Origin: Moraxellaceae bacterium
GTDB lineage: Bacteria; Pseudomonadota; Gammaproteobacteria; Pseudomonadales; Moraxellaceae
Length of the DNA: 64,000 nucleotides
Assembly (NCBI GenBank): GCA_030680295.1
Contig: JAUXVU010000018.1
Location: forward strand, 248,001-312,000
Reading direction: 5' to 3'
The translations under genes and the position numbers were made by a program. Numbering within the stretch: position 1 is the stretch's first letter; every line of letters starts with the position of its first letter. The notes under the pieces were generated by a model. The model was not told where the DNA came from and did not search any database. It saw nothing but the letters and a program-made list of their open reading frames with translations. Below are positions 1 to 7,817 of this stretch, piece by piece.

Positions 1-2084
1 AGTATTTGTCGCTCGACTTTCTGCAGGCACAACGCGAGACATTGACGGCACAGTTTGTACAAAACCCAGTTTTGATCGCAGGCATTTATTTGCTGATTTA
101 TGTCGTGGTCACTGCCTTAAGCATTCCGGGTGCGGCGGTCATGACCTTGGCGGGTGGCGCCATTTTTGGTTTGTTCTGGGGTGTGGTTTTGGTGTCATTT
201 GCCTCCACCATTGGTGCGACCTGTGCTTTCTTAGGCGCCCGTTATGTGTTGCGTGATGCTGTGCAAAATCGCTTTGGCGATAGGCTAAAACCCATCAATG
301 CCGGTATAACGCGTGATGGTGCATTTTATTTATTTACCCTGCGCTTGGTGCCGGTGTTTCCCTTCTTTTTGATTAATCTGCTGCTTGGTCTGACACAAAT
401 GCGTGCTTGGACATTTTTCTGGGTCAGCCAGGTTGGTATGTTGGCCGGCACCATTGTTTACGTGAATGCCGGAACGCAGTTGGCGCAAATTACTAGCCTA
501 TCGGGCATTTTGTCACCGGCACTTATTGGTGCTTTTGTACTGCTCGGCATCTTTCCGTTGTTGGCGCGTAAATTAGTGGATGTGATTAAAGCGCGTCAGG
601 TGTATCGCGGCTGGACTCACCCCAAACAGTTTGACCGTAACCTGATTGTGATCGGTGCTGGTGCTGCTGGATTGGTTACTAGTTATATTGCTGCAGCGGT
701 AAAAGCCAAGGTGACACTGATTGAGCGCGAGGCCATGGGTGGCGACTGCTTGAACTCAGGCTGTGTGCCGTCAAAAGCATTACTTCGTTCGGCGAAATAT
801 GCACATCAGTTAAAAAAAGGCTCCGCTTTTGGTTTTGCCAATGTATCGGGGCAGGCTGATTTTGGCGCAGTGATGACACGTGTGCATGAGGTCATTAAAG
901 CCATTGAGCCGCATGACTCCGTTGAGCGTTATACCGACTTAGGGGTTGAGGTGTTGCAGGGTGAGGCTTTTTTAGTGGACCCATGGACGGTAGCGGTAAC
1001 ACTTGCCGATGGCAGCACACAGCACTTAACAGCACGCAGTATTGTCATTGCTACCGGAGCTGCACCGGTAGTGCCGAATATTCCCGGCCTACGTGAAAGT
1101 GCCTATTTAACGTCCGAGACCTTGTGGTCTTTAACTGAGCTGCCTAAGCGCTTGGTGGTGCTGGGTGGTGGGCCCATTGGTACTGAGCTAACGCAGGCCT
1201 TCGCACGCTTAGGTAGTCATGTCACGCAAGTGGAAATGGCGCCTAGGTTGCTGATGAAAGAAGACTCAGAGGTCTCTGAAGCGGTAGCGGAAAACCTGCA
1301 ACGTGATGGTGTGGATCTGCGTTTAGGCAGTCGTGCCGTGGCGGTAGAAAACTTAAGCGATGAGTCGTACCTAGTCATTGAAAGCAATGGCCAGCAAGAA
1401 CGCATTGCCTTTGATCATATTCTGGTTGCCGTCGGCAGACAGGCCAGAGTGGATACCTGTGGTTTGCAAAATATTGGTGTGGTGACCGAACGAACGGTGG
1501 TGGTGGATGGTTTTTTACGCACCAATTTTCCGCATATTTTTGCCTGCGGTGATGTCGCCGGCCCTTATCAATTTACCCATACCGCAGCACATATGGCTTG
1601 GTATGCCGCAGTGAATAGTTTATTTGCACCCATATTGGCGCTGCGTGGTGGTTTGTTTAAGGTCGACTACTCGGTGATTCCATGGGCAACCTTTTGCGAC
1701 CCGGAAGTGGCGCGTGTTGGCTTAAATGAGCAGGATGCGAAAGAGCAGGGTATAACTTATGAAGTGACGTGTTACGGCATTGATGATTTGGATCGAGCCA
1801 TTGCCGATGGCAGTGCGCACGGTTTTGTTAAAGTGCTGACGGTGCCTGGCAAAGATAAAATTTTAGGCGTGACCATCGTCGGTGAGCATGCTGGCGATTT
1901 GATTGCTGAATTTGTGTTGGCCATGCGTCATGGTCTAGGACTAAACAAAGTGCTGAGCACAATTCATATTTACCCAACGTTTGCTGAGTCAAATAAGTAT
2001 GTAGCAGGGGCTTGGAAGCAAGCACATAAACCAGAAGAATTATTACGCTGGGTTCAGCGTTGGTTTGCTTGGCGACGGGGCTAA
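1..2084 (+). CDS. DedA/SNARE-associated membrane domain fused to FAD-dependent disulfide oxidoreductase (5' end outside window)
   Basis: The frame is open to the left edge (a Tyr codon precedes the first TTG at 6), so the N-terminus probably lies upstream of the window. About 200 residues of hydrophobic segments match the TVP38/TMEM64/DedA-like family, including the stretch ALSIPGAAVMTLAGGAIFG. A soluble class-I pyridine nucleotide-disulfide oxidoreductase follows: Rossmann motif VIGAGAAGL, redox-active CLNSGC, a second NAD-binding motif GGGPIGTEL, the FAD motif FACGDV, and a C-terminal dimerisation domain. It resembles mercuric reductase or dihydrolipoamide dehydrogenase in fold, but no mercury-binding HMA domain is visible. 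It probably acts as a membrane-anchored NAD(P)H-dependent oxidoreductase; the substrate is unknown. It ends 16 bp before the island's left attachment site. Confidence 0.85.
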   Translation, partial: YLSLDFLQAQRETLTAQFVQNPVLIAGIYLLIYVVVTALSIPGAAVMTLAGGAIFGLFWGVVLVSFASTIGATCAFLGARYVLRDAVQNRFGDRLKPINAGITRDGAFYLFTLRLVPVFPFFLINLLLGLTQMRAWTFFWVSQVGMLAGTIVYVNAGTQLAQITSLSGILSPALIGAFVLLGIFPLLARKLVDVIKARQVYRGWTHPKQFDRNLIVIGAGAAGLVTSYIAAAVKAKVTLIEREAMGGDCLNSGCVPSKALLRSAKYAHQLKKGSAFGFANVSGQADFGAVMTRVHEVIKAIEPHDSVERYTDLGVEVLQGEAFLVDPWTVAVTLADGSTQHLTARSIVIATGAAPVVPNIPGLRESAYLTSETLWSLTELPKRLVVLGGGPIGTELTQAFARLGSHVTQVEMAPRLLMKEDSEVSEAVAENLQRDGVDLRLGSRAVAVENLSDESYLVIESNGQQERIAFDHILVAVGRQARVDTCGLQNIGVVTERTVVVDGFLRTNFPHIFACGDVAGPYQFTHTAAHMAWYAAVNSLFAPILALRGGLFKVDYSVIPWATFCDPEVARVGLNEQDAKEQGITYEVTCYGIDDLDRAIADGSAHGFVKVLTVPGKDKILGVTIVGEHAGDLIAEFVLAMRHGLGLNKVLSTIHIYPTFAESNKYVAGAWKQAHKPEELLRWVQRWFAWRRG

Positions 2085-2100
2085 AAAAGATAAGGGGGGG

Positions 2101-2156
2101 TGGCGGAAGCGGTGAGATTCGAACTCACGAACCCTTTCGGGTCGCCGGTTTTCAAG
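2101..2156 (-). repeat. Left attachment site: duplicated 3' portion of tRNA-Ser
   Basis: The 56 bases are identical to 19591-19646 and equal the tRNA 3' part from the CCA end through the anticodon loop; identity stops just past the anticodon. It lacks the tRNA 5' half, so it is a non-functional remnant. A core that reaches the anticodon loop is typical of tyrosine integrases using tRNA genes. Confidence 0.93.
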
Positions 2157-2194
2157 TCTGTATTAATTGCATCTATTAACAATAGGTTAGGTCG

Positions 2195-2280
2195 AAATCA
2201 TCTCCGCAAGGAGCCACTGGCTATAGGGCTTGAAACCCAGTTGCCATGCGGGTTCCTGAAAACGATGCGGAGATGATTTT
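2195..2280. repeat. Inverted pair of integrase arm-type repeats near left end
   Basis: The 14-mer AAATCATCTCCGCA (2195-2208) is the reverse complement of TGCGGAGATGATTT (2266-2279). The longer form GATGCGGAGATGATTTT at 2264-2280 recurs exactly at 19532-19548 near the other end. Repeats confined to both inner ends of an island are what arm-type sites for integrase or its directionality factor look like; that role is inferred. The 57 bp between the arms contains smaller hairpins. Confidence 0.6.
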
Positions 2281-2335
2281 GGCCTCTCAAGATGCTTTGG
2301 CGTAACGCTGTAACCAGTGTTTCTCCTATGTATTC

Positions 2336-2363
2336 CTGAGGTGGCTCATCAGATCCACCACAG
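2336..2363. other. Hairpin just upstream of mobB; candidate oriT element or regulatory stem
   Basis: CTGAGGTGG (2336-2344) pairs with CCACCACAG (2355-2363), eight base pairs with one A-A mismatch and a 10-nt loop. It ends 22 bp before the mobB start. Origins of transfer of mobilizable elements often sit beside the mob genes and contain such inverted repeats. No nic site can be identified by eye. Confidence 0.3.
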
Positions 2364-2385
2364 TGAACTATATAGGAAACACAAA

Positions 2386-4041
2386 ATGCTGAATGAAATG
2401 CTGGTGAGCCTGCTACAGGCTTGGATTGATCTCTATTTGGTTAACTACAAAATGTGGGGCGCTATTTGCGGCGTCTCATTGATGTTGATGGCCTTCCTCA
2501 GGAATACCGACTATTGGGCATACTTTGCCGTGCCTGCGCTGCTTTCATTTACGATTTCGGTGCCGCTGTTCATATTGTTACCTGAAATGACACTTGCACT
2601 CAGTGGTCGCGCGGTTTCTTTTCCAACGAATCACCTTTACTGGTTGATTGGGGGCATTTTTATGCCGCTCATGGTCTTCGTACTCTTCAGTAATGTTGGC
2701 AGCAGGAGACAAGGCCGAACTGATATTCGATCCGTAACAGAAACACTGCCCGGTGGGCTGCAGCAAGATTACGATCCAACTCGATATTTCAACAGTGGCA
2801 AAGGAATGTTCCTTGGCCTTAATGCTTCGAAGAAGCCCATTTATATTCCTATCGCTGATTGGCGGAAAAGCCACTGCCAAGTGCTCGGTACAACTGGCTG
2901 CGGTAAAGGAGTTGTGGCTGGGGTCTTACTAGCTCAAGCAGTTCAGCAAGGCGAAGCGGCAATTGTAATTGACCCCAAAGCAGATGAGTTTTTGCCATGG
3001 GTCATGGCAAGCGCTGCAAAGGAGGCTGACGTTCCATTTATTTACTTGGACTTTCTCGGCAAACGAGCTCAGTGGAATCCATTCCTTGGCAAGGATGCGC
3101 AGGAAATTGAAGAGCTGTTGACAGCGGGTCTCAGCATGGGTGATAGCGGTTCCGATGCTGATTTTTACCGAGTTGAGGACAGACGAGTTGCTCGAAAGTT
3201 TGCCACTTTCTGTAGCCAAAGAAGTGCGCCAATCCAACAGCAATTCGTGGAATTTTTCGCGGCCAATTCAGGGCTAATTGATGTGGCGAAAAAGTTTTAC
3301 GCCGATTTGGAGGAGCTCGTCTCTTCGCCCGTTGTGCAAGCTTCTGAAGGGCTCGATTTGTCTGCCATGCTACAAGTTGGAGCCGTCATTTATGTTCGTG
3401 GATCTACGCGCAACCCACGCATCCTGAAGCTGCAAAAGATCTTTCTACTGGCATGTATGCAAGCCATTGAAGTGCGTAATCGTGAAACTGCAAGACATGT
3501 CGTTATGTTTCTCGATGAGTTCAAGTATGTGCTGTCGCGACCTGCAATTGAGGCACTGGGAGCAATTCGTGACAAACGCGCGCATGTTGTGGTCGCACAC
3601 CAGTCCCTTGGTGATTTAAAGGATTGCGGAGACGATCTGACGCCTGAGGCGGTGATCGGTGGCGTTGTTGAAAATTGCGCCATCAAGATTGCTTATAAGG
3701 TCAGAGACCCGGCCACAGCAGACTGGTTATCGCGTCTATCAGGTACGATGCTATACACGGAAGAAAGCAAGTCTTTTACCTGTACTGGTCATATGGGCGG
3801 AGAAAAGGTTGCACAGCGAACATTACGCCAAGCTGAAAGGCCTCTTGTGGATATCAATCAGCTGCTTGCACTGCCCAATCGAACGGCTGTTTGCTATGGC
3901 GTTGGTCGTGCCAGATTCATTTACACATCACCCATTAAGATCAATAAGGATGCAAACCAGATTGATGTCGGCGGGGAAGAACTCAGCCAAATCAACCCTG
4001 ATCCTCAGTCGCTTGCTGGGTCGCTCCTCAATGTTGATTGA
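2386..4041 (+). CDS. mobB: MobB-like type IV coupling protein (TraG/VirD4/TraD ATPase)
   Basis: This 551-residue protein has N-terminal membrane segments (about residues 25-65 and 85-103), Walker A GTTGCGKG (168-175), and Walker B VVMFLDE followed by FKYV (about 372-380), where the TraM-recognition part of VirD4 proteins begins. Such proteins dock the relaxase-DNA complex to a type IV secretion channel in the inner membrane. An upstream in-frame ATG exists at 2317, but 2386 is preferred because TAGGAAAC lies just before it. The stop overlaps the next gene by 11 bp. A coupling protein directly followed by a roughly 240-aa MobC is the CloDF13 mobB-mobC arrangement, hence the name; the ATPase identity is firmer than the symbol. 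Confidence 0.82.
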   Translation: MLNEMLVSLLQAWIDLYLVNYKMWGAICGVSLMLMAFLRNTDYWAYFAVPALLSFTISVPLFILLPEMTLALSGRAVSFPTNHLYWLIGGIFMPLMVFVLFSNVGSRRQGRTDIRSVTETLPGGLQQDYDPTRYFNSGKGMFLGLNASKKPIYIPIADWRKSHCQVLGTTGCGKGVVAGVLLAQAVQQGEAAIVIDPKADEFLPWVMASAAKEADVPFIYLDFLGKRAQWNPFLGKDAQEIEELLTAGLSMGDSGSDADFYRVEDRRVARKFATFCSQRSAPIQQQFVEFFAANSGLIDVAKKFYADLEELVSSPVVQASEGLDLSAMLQVGAVIYVRGSTRNPRILKLQKIFLLACMQAIEVRNRETARHVVMFLDEFKYVLSRPAIEALGAIRDKRAHVVVAHQSLGDLKDCGDDLTPEAVIGGVVENCAIKIAYKVRDPATADWLSRLSGTMLYTEESKSFTCTGHMGGEKVAQRTLRQAERPLVDINQLLALPNRTAVCYGVGRARFIYTSPIKINKDANQIDVGGEELSQINPDPQSLAGSLLNVD

Positions 4042-4753
4042 GTCGTTTGAGGAGCGCATGGCGCGCCAGAGAGCTCGGCACCGTATGGTGCTGAGTTTCC
4101 TGCGCGATGAAGTTTGGTCATCTTCGCAAGTGTTGACTGTGCTGTTGGGTGGTTCGCCAGCTCTGACTTCAAAGACAATGTCCCAACTTGAGCGGCGAGG
4201 ATATGTCCTACGACATCAGCTAGAGCCTTTGCGTCAGCTGTTGTGGGGCATCACGCCGCATGGACTTGCGCATGCATGGGATGATGAGCAAATGCAGTTC
4301 AGAGCGTATTTCGAACCATCGAAGCTGTCTGCTTTAGCTGTTCCACATCATCTTGATATTCAGTATGTGCGGCTTAAAGCGCAGAGTGCTGGCTGGTCGA
4401 ATTGGACGCCCGAAGCTTTGCTACCACGCGGCTTGGCAAAGCGTCCCGATGCCACAGTGCTTGACCCGGCTGGACGCAAAATCGCTGTCGAAATCGAGCG
4501 CCGTGTGAAAACTGTTAAGCGTTACGAAGCGATTTTTTCAGTTTACCTACAGGCAATTAAGCGCGGGGAGTACGACCAAGTTCACTATATTGTGTCGGAT
4601 AACAAGTTAGCTGCCCGTTTGCAGCGTGTTTTTGGTCTCATAAAGTCGGTGCCAGTGCTTGGTGAGCGGATCCAACTGACGGAGAAGCACAGGGCGCGGT
4701 TTACTGTAGTCTCTCTAAGTGATTGGACTTGCTGCCAAGGGCCAGCTGTTTGA
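4031..4753 (+). CDS. mobC: MobC-like relaxase (MOBC family, PD-(D/E)XK-related)
   Basis: This 240-residue protein, close to the size of CloDF13 MobC, starts inside the end of mobB (11-bp overlap, suggesting coupled translation). Residues 10-85 look like a winged helix (SKTMSQLERRGYVLRH). Residues 138-165 carry RPDA, then AVEIERRVKTVKRY, that is D140 with E154/E156 and K160. This fits the acidic/lysine signature of MOBC and Replic_Relax proteins, which resemble restriction endonucleases and lack the histidine triad of other relaxases. The last 12 residues (WTCCQGPAV and before) look poor. From about 4712 another frame reads GLAAKGQLFDELWAQLGVVY then stops at 4792, so a late frameshift is possible. 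An internal ATG at 4058 is an alternative start. Confidence 0.66.
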   Translation: MLIESFEERMARQRARHRMVLSFLRDEVWSSSQVLTVLLGGSPALTSKTMSQLERRGYVLRHQLEPLRQLLWGITPHGLAHAWDDEQMQFRAYFEPSKLSALAVPHHLDIQYVRLKAQSAGWSNWTPEALLPRGLAKRPDATVLDPAGRKIAVEIERRVKTVKRYEAIFSVYLQAIKRGEYDQVHYIVSDNKLAARLQRVFGLIKSVPVLGERIQLTEKHRARFTVVSLSDWTCCQGPAV

Positions 4754-5062
4754 TGAGTTGTGGGCACAACTAGGCGTCGTCTATTCTGATTGAGTATTGG
4801 GTGCGTATCTGCTGTCGACTCAAAGCGGACGGGTGGCACTTCTGCGCCCTTATTGGCACTTGCACGAATTGCTCAGCGCAGTCATGCTCAAGCAATGAAA
4901 GTGTTGCAGTTCTATCGGTAATAAGTGCTGCGTCAGATTTTTTAGCCATTGAAACGGCTGATCTCTCACATCTTCCATCGACGTTATGCTGCGGTCAAAA
5001 TTTATTACACAGCAGTAATTGCTGCATAATTCAAGTTAAGTGTTGCCCATAAAAGAGATCTC
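4754..5062. other. Gap between mobC and first cassette; coding-like debris only
   Basis: No convincing gene is present. Two short reading stretches look protein-like: the alternative mobC tail ending at 4792, and 4790-4921 starting with TTG (…APLLALARIAQRSHAQAMKV…). They may be remains of an interrupted mobilization gene. Near 5033 a GTTAAGT string fits the right-hand core of a cassette recombination site, which would mark the left border of the cassette run; a full attC could not be built. Confidence 0.3.
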
Positions 5063-5347
5063 ATGAATACAGAAAATGGAAAAATCGAAGGCAATATTAA
5101 TATCACTGAAGACTTTCAGTTGAACGGAGTAGTTACTGGTAGTGCCTCAGTAATTAATGGAGCTTACTTTAAGCTTAATGGTGTTGTGTCAAAAGATTTG
5201 ACTATAGCTGCAGGCTCCTCCGTTGACGTAAATGGTGTAGTTAATGGAAATATCATCAACGAAGGCGGCGTTGTAAACGTTGCGGGTGTTGTTCGTGGCA
5301 GTATTTACGGGCCAGCTAATGTTAGTGCAAATGCAGTTATTGGCTAA
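5063..5347 (+). CDS. Bactofilin-like repeat protein (cassette gene 1)
   Basis: This 94-residue acidic protein without a signal peptide is built from repeats of about 17 residues ending in NGVV or AGVV (FQLNGVV, FKLNGVV, VDVNGVV, VNVAGVV), each followed by a Gly-rich turn. Regular Val/Ile/Gly spacing of this kind indicates a right-handed beta-solenoid, as in bactofilin/polymer-forming cytoskeletal proteins, though it is shorter than typical bactofilins. It has a Shine-Dalgarno-like AGAGAT before the ATG. The gene is followed directly by an attC-like site, so it sits in a cassette. Its function is unknown; polymerisation is only an inference from the fold. Confidence 0.6.
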   Translation: MNTENGKIEGNINITEDFQLNGVVTGSASVINGAYFKLNGVVSKDLTIAAGSSVDVNGVVNGNIINEGGVVNVAGVVRGSIYGPANVSANAVIG

Positions 5348-5352
5348 TCCCA

Positions 5353-5429
5353 CACTTAACAAGTGGTTCAAACCGTTCGCTGTACTCACTGGGACGGGCT
5401 ACAGCCCGCCCCTTAACCAAAGTTAGGGG
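5353..5429. other. attC-like cassette recombination site 1
   Basis: It begins with CTTAACAAG (5355-5363) and ends with AGTTAGG (5421-5427). The inner left arm is TGGTTCAAACCG and the inner right arm is CCCCTTAACC, and the centre folds as GGGACGGGCT/AGCCCGCCC. Arm order and imperfect complementarity match integron attC sites. Confidence 0.72.
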
Positions 5430-5435
5430 GCTAAT

Positions 5436-5735
5436 GTGACTATTACTGAGGCTCTGATCGCTTTCGGAGCATGGTTATCTTGGACGGCATTCATTCTAAT
5501 TGTTGGACGCTGTCTCTCGAAGAAGCGTGGGTGGTTCTATGCTGGCGCGCTTGCATTGATAGGTGCAGTGTTTGGCGCTCTCGCCATCCACTTCTTTCTT
5601 GGGCAAAAGTTGCAATGCCAAGACTCATCATGCTGGTCTGACAAAGCGCTCGTCGATACTCTTTTGCAGTTTGTTCTGATCACATGGGGTGCTATGGGCG
5701 GGGCTATGATTGCTCGTATAGTTGATGAGAAGTAA
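5436..5735 (+). CDS. Small membrane protein, unknown function (cassette gene 2)
   Basis: The start is a GTG preceded by AGGGGG at good spacing; this purine run partly belongs to the attC right end, as is common in cassettes. The 99 residues hold three likely transmembrane helices (about 5-25, 33-53, 74-93) with a short Cys-containing loop (LQCQDSSCW) between the second and third. No family is recognised. Promoterless, same-strand and followed by a classical attC, it is a typical orphan cassette membrane protein. Confidence 0.65.
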   Translation: MTITEALIAFGAWLSWTAFILIVGRCLSKKRGWFYAGALALIGAVFGALAIHFFLGQKLQCQDSSCWSDKALVDTLLQFVLITWGAMGGAMIARIVDEK

Positions 5736-5741
5736 TACGCC

Positions 5742-5801
5742 CTCTAACAATTCACTTAAGCCGACGCCGCTTTACGGCGCGGCTTAATTCCAACGTTAGG
5801 C
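5742..5801. other. attC site 2 (classical 60-bp element)
   Basis: It runs from CTCTAACAATTC to CAACGTTAGGC with inner arms ACTTAAGCCGACGCCGC and GCGGCGCGGCTTAATT in imperfect inverted form. This is the clearest attC in the window and closely follows the 59-base-element consensus (left core with TAAC, right core GTTAGGC). Confidence 0.9.
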
Positions 5802-5816
5802 ACCAAGGAGAGAGTT

Positions 5817-6539
5817 GTGCCAAACATTACCTACGAGCAACGCGCTGTTGCTTTCATTGATGTTTTGGGCTTCAAGCAATTAGTCGATGCTTCGGTGCGA
5901 AATGATACGGCCCGGCACGAACTTGAGTCCCTTATCGGCAACTTGGAATCCGCAATTCCTGTGCTTGATGCGGGTGTCAGTGAGACTGTTCCAGAGAGAT
6001 TGATCCCAAAGCACACGTACATATCAGATTGTATAATATTGAGCGCGCCTCTGGATGATCCAAATGTAAAGAATTACAGTGGCTTAGAAACCGTTGTAAT
6101 GCGCGCTATACAGGTAACGCACCGAATGCTCGATGCCGGTTACCTACTAAGGGGAGGTATATCCGTAGGTCCGCTCTGGCACGGAGATGGAAACTTGGTG
6201 GGCCCTCCATATCAGGAGGCCTATCTCCTCGAACACAACGGTAATGAACCTAGAATTGTCCTGTCCCCATCCGCCGTTGAACACTGGGGAAAGGGGTTTG
6301 GTGCAGGCTCGCGGATGTGCATTAGGCAGGATGATGTTGCGTTCGTAAATGGGCTTCATGACTTCTATGTGCCAGATAAGTCTTACGGAGGTGCCGAGCG
6401 GGCATTCAACAAATATGCGGCCATCGCCGCAGATAGGGTGGCATCGGGGCTGTCAAAGTCCGTCCGGGAGAAATGGGAATGGTTCCAGAGTTACTTGGAG
6501 GCCGAGCGTTCGGAAGCAGAAAAGTGGTTCAAGGCTTAG
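5817..6539 (+). CDS. Class III nucleotidyl cyclase-fold protein (cassette gene 3)
   Basis: The GTG start sits 5 bases after AAGGAGAGA. The 240-residue soluble protein has the order AFIDVLGFKQLV (12-23), YISDCIIL (68-75), LRGGISVGPLWHGDG (about 111-125) and GPPYQEAYLLE. This mirrors the metal-Asp motif, central Asp strand and RxGIxxG motif of class III cyclases. The family is widespread and poorly characterised; the substrate-specifying residues of true adenylate or guanylate cyclases are not evident. In a cassette within a defence-rich island, a role in nucleotide-signal immunity is possible but unproven. Confidence 0.6.
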   Translation: MPNITYEQRAVAFIDVLGFKQLVDASVRNDTARHELESLIGNLESAIPVLDAGVSETVPERLIPKHTYISDCIILSAPLDDPNVKNYSGLETVVMRAIQVTHRMLDAGYLLRGGISVGPLWHGDGNLVGPPYQEAYLLEHNGNEPRIVLSPSAVEHWGKGFGAGSRMCIRQDDVAFVNGLHDFYVPDKSYGGAERAFNKYAAIAADRVASGLSKSVREKWEWFQSYLEAERSEAEKWFKA

Positions 6540-6580
6540 TGCAATTGGCGCCTCAAACGCACCTCAGCTCAGGCGTTAGT
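6533..6580. other. Degenerate attC-like site 3
   Basis: Right core GCGTTAGT (6573-6580) is present and CGCCT (6549-6553) pairs with AGGCG (6571-6575), but the left core is poor (CTTAGTGCAAT). It is accepted mainly because it lies between two cassette genes at the expected place. Confidence 0.4.
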
Positions 6581-6588
6581 TTTCACTC

Positions 6589-7338
6589 ATGATTACGAGC
6601 AGAGAGCCAGATTCATGGCAAGACCTCCAGAATCAAGTCGCATTAGTGCTTGAGGAGTGTGGCTTCAATGTTGAAGTCGAGAAAAAGATTAAAACCGCCC
6701 GAGGTGAAGTTGAGCTTGATATTTATGCAGAGGAAAAAATTAAGGGTAGAAAATACTCTATCGCTGTAGAGTGCAAAAACTGGAGCAACAATATTCCGCA
6801 GCATGTTGTGCACGGCTTTAGAACAGTAGTTGCTGATTTAGGGATTAATGCTGGATATATCGTTGCCAAAACGGGCTTTCAGTCTGGTGCATTTTCTGCG
6901 GCAGATTTAACGAATATTGAGCTGTTAACTTGGACTGACTTTCAAACACAGTTTTTTGAATCTTGGTATGAAAATTACTTTACCCAAACCGTGGCCAAGA
7001 AACTAGATGGTCTAATGACTTACTCTGAACCATTCTTGCCGACTTGGTTTGAAGTTATGGAAGAAAATGATAAGGAACTTTACTTTAGCTACAAGCAGGA
7101 ATTTGATGTCTTTGGTATGGTTATGCAATCTATGGGGCCTTGGTCTCGAATATTAAGGCCAAATGAAATAGCACAACTTCCCCTGATAAATAGGCTTGCT
7201 CCAGGTAAAGAGCGCGATACGATTCCAGAAGAAATTCTAAATGAACTGTATTATCGGGAATTTCTTGATATGGCAATTCAGCACGGAGAGTATGCACTTG
7301 GCTTGTTTAGAGTATTACGTGACAAATACAAAACCTAA
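6589..7338 (+). CDS. Mrr-like restriction endonuclease-fold protein (cassette gene 4)
   Basis: This 249-residue protein has an N-terminal PD-(D/E)XK nuclease core: an amphipathic helix (about 8-25), EVELDIYA with candidate metal ligands E42/D44, and AVECKNW (59-65) with E61 and K63, followed by an Ile/Val/Gly strand-helix unit. This layout matches the Mrr_cat/restriction endonuclease type IV family. The C-terminal half (120-249) is not recognised. No methyltransferase is nearby, consistent with a modification-dependent or structure-specific nuclease. It starts with ATG soon after the previous recombination core. Confidence 0.72.
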   Translation: MITSREPDSWQDLQNQVALVLEECGFNVEVEKKIKTARGEVELDIYAEEKIKGRKYSIAVECKNWSNNIPQHVVHGFRTVVADLGINAGYIVAKTGFQSGAFSAADLTNIELLTWTDFQTQFFESWYENYFTQTVAKKLDGLMTYSEPFLPTWFEVMEENDKELYFSYKQEFDVFGMVMQSMGPWSRILRPNEIAQLPLINRLAPGKERDTIPEEILNELYYREFLDMAIQHGEYALGLFRVLRDKYKT

Positions 7339-7404
7339 CAATCCGCTGCTGCCGGACAAATTTTCCGCGGCGCTCCAAATTCGCCGCAGGGCGCGGCGTT
7401 AACG
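7334..7404. other. attC-like site 4
   Basis: Left core CCTAACAATCC overlaps the stop codon of the preceding gene; right core GGCGTTAACG is at 7395-7404. The interior is GC-rich with complementary GCGGCG/CGCCGC strings. Position and cores fit an attC. Confidence 0.62.
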
Positions 7405-7412
7405 AGCACAGA

Positions 7413-7724
7413 ATGAATAGCAAACGTTACGTATGGGTAGTTGACTTGGAAGGGAATACAACGACCAGGATGTATCGCCCTGATAAACTATTCAATTTGC
7501 GCGAGGCGGAAATCATGGCACCTGGAAGGTGTGCAACGATTCACGTTGATCAAGGAGTTGTGTTCGTCGCCGGTCATGCGCGCTGTGCTCCAAGGCTCTG
7601 GAGAGAAGCCACTGGAAGCGATGAACATCGACCTAATGCGCCGTGGGCTGCGTATCGCGGGATATCTGAAGAAAAGGTAAGTAGGATTGCTTGGGCTTGG
7701 CTCGCTGAAAAGCAGTTAGTGTGA
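7413..7724 (+). CDS. Hypothetical protein (cassette gene 5)
   Basis: This 103-residue protein begins 8 bp after the preceding recombination core and has no obvious Shine-Dalgarno. It has no signal peptide or membrane segment. The N-terminal half has alternating hydrophobic strands (RYVWVVDLEGN, ATIHVDQGVVFVAG), suggesting a small beta-rich domain, and it is Trp/Arg-rich towards the end. No family is recognised. A second frame (7441-7680) is open in the same place, but the spacing to both recombination sites favours this one. Confidence 0.5.
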   Translation: MNSKRYVWVVDLEGNTTTRMYRPDKLFNLREAEIMAPGRCATIHVDQGVVFVAGHARCAPRLWREATGSDEHRPNAPWAAYRGISEEKVSRIAWAWLAEKQLV

Positions 7725-7730
7725 AATGCT

Positions 7731-7797
7731 CGCTAACAAGTGGCTCAAAACGATTTCAGCGCTATAGCGCCTCCGCGTTTTAGTTAATCGTTATGCA
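7731..7797. other. attC-like site 5
   Basis: Left core CGCTAACAAG with TGGCTCAAAACG; right arm CGTTTTAGTTAAT followed by right core CGTTATGC (7789-7796). The arms CAAAACG/CGTTTTAG are complementary, and the centre AGCGCTATAGCGC is a palindrome. This closely matches chromosomal-integron attC sites. Confidence 0.78.
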
Positions 7798-7817
7798 ATA
7801 AGGCCTTTGGAGGAAAC

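Noticed and set aside
3659-4030. Longer upstream start for mobC
   Set aside because: It would run through the end of mobB in another frame; the ATG at 4031 begins the conserved-looking protein and overlaps the mobB stop by only 11 bp.
4801-5052. 83-codon frame between mobC and the first cassette
   Set aside because: Cys/Ser-rich shadow composition; other frames of the same DNA look more protein-like.
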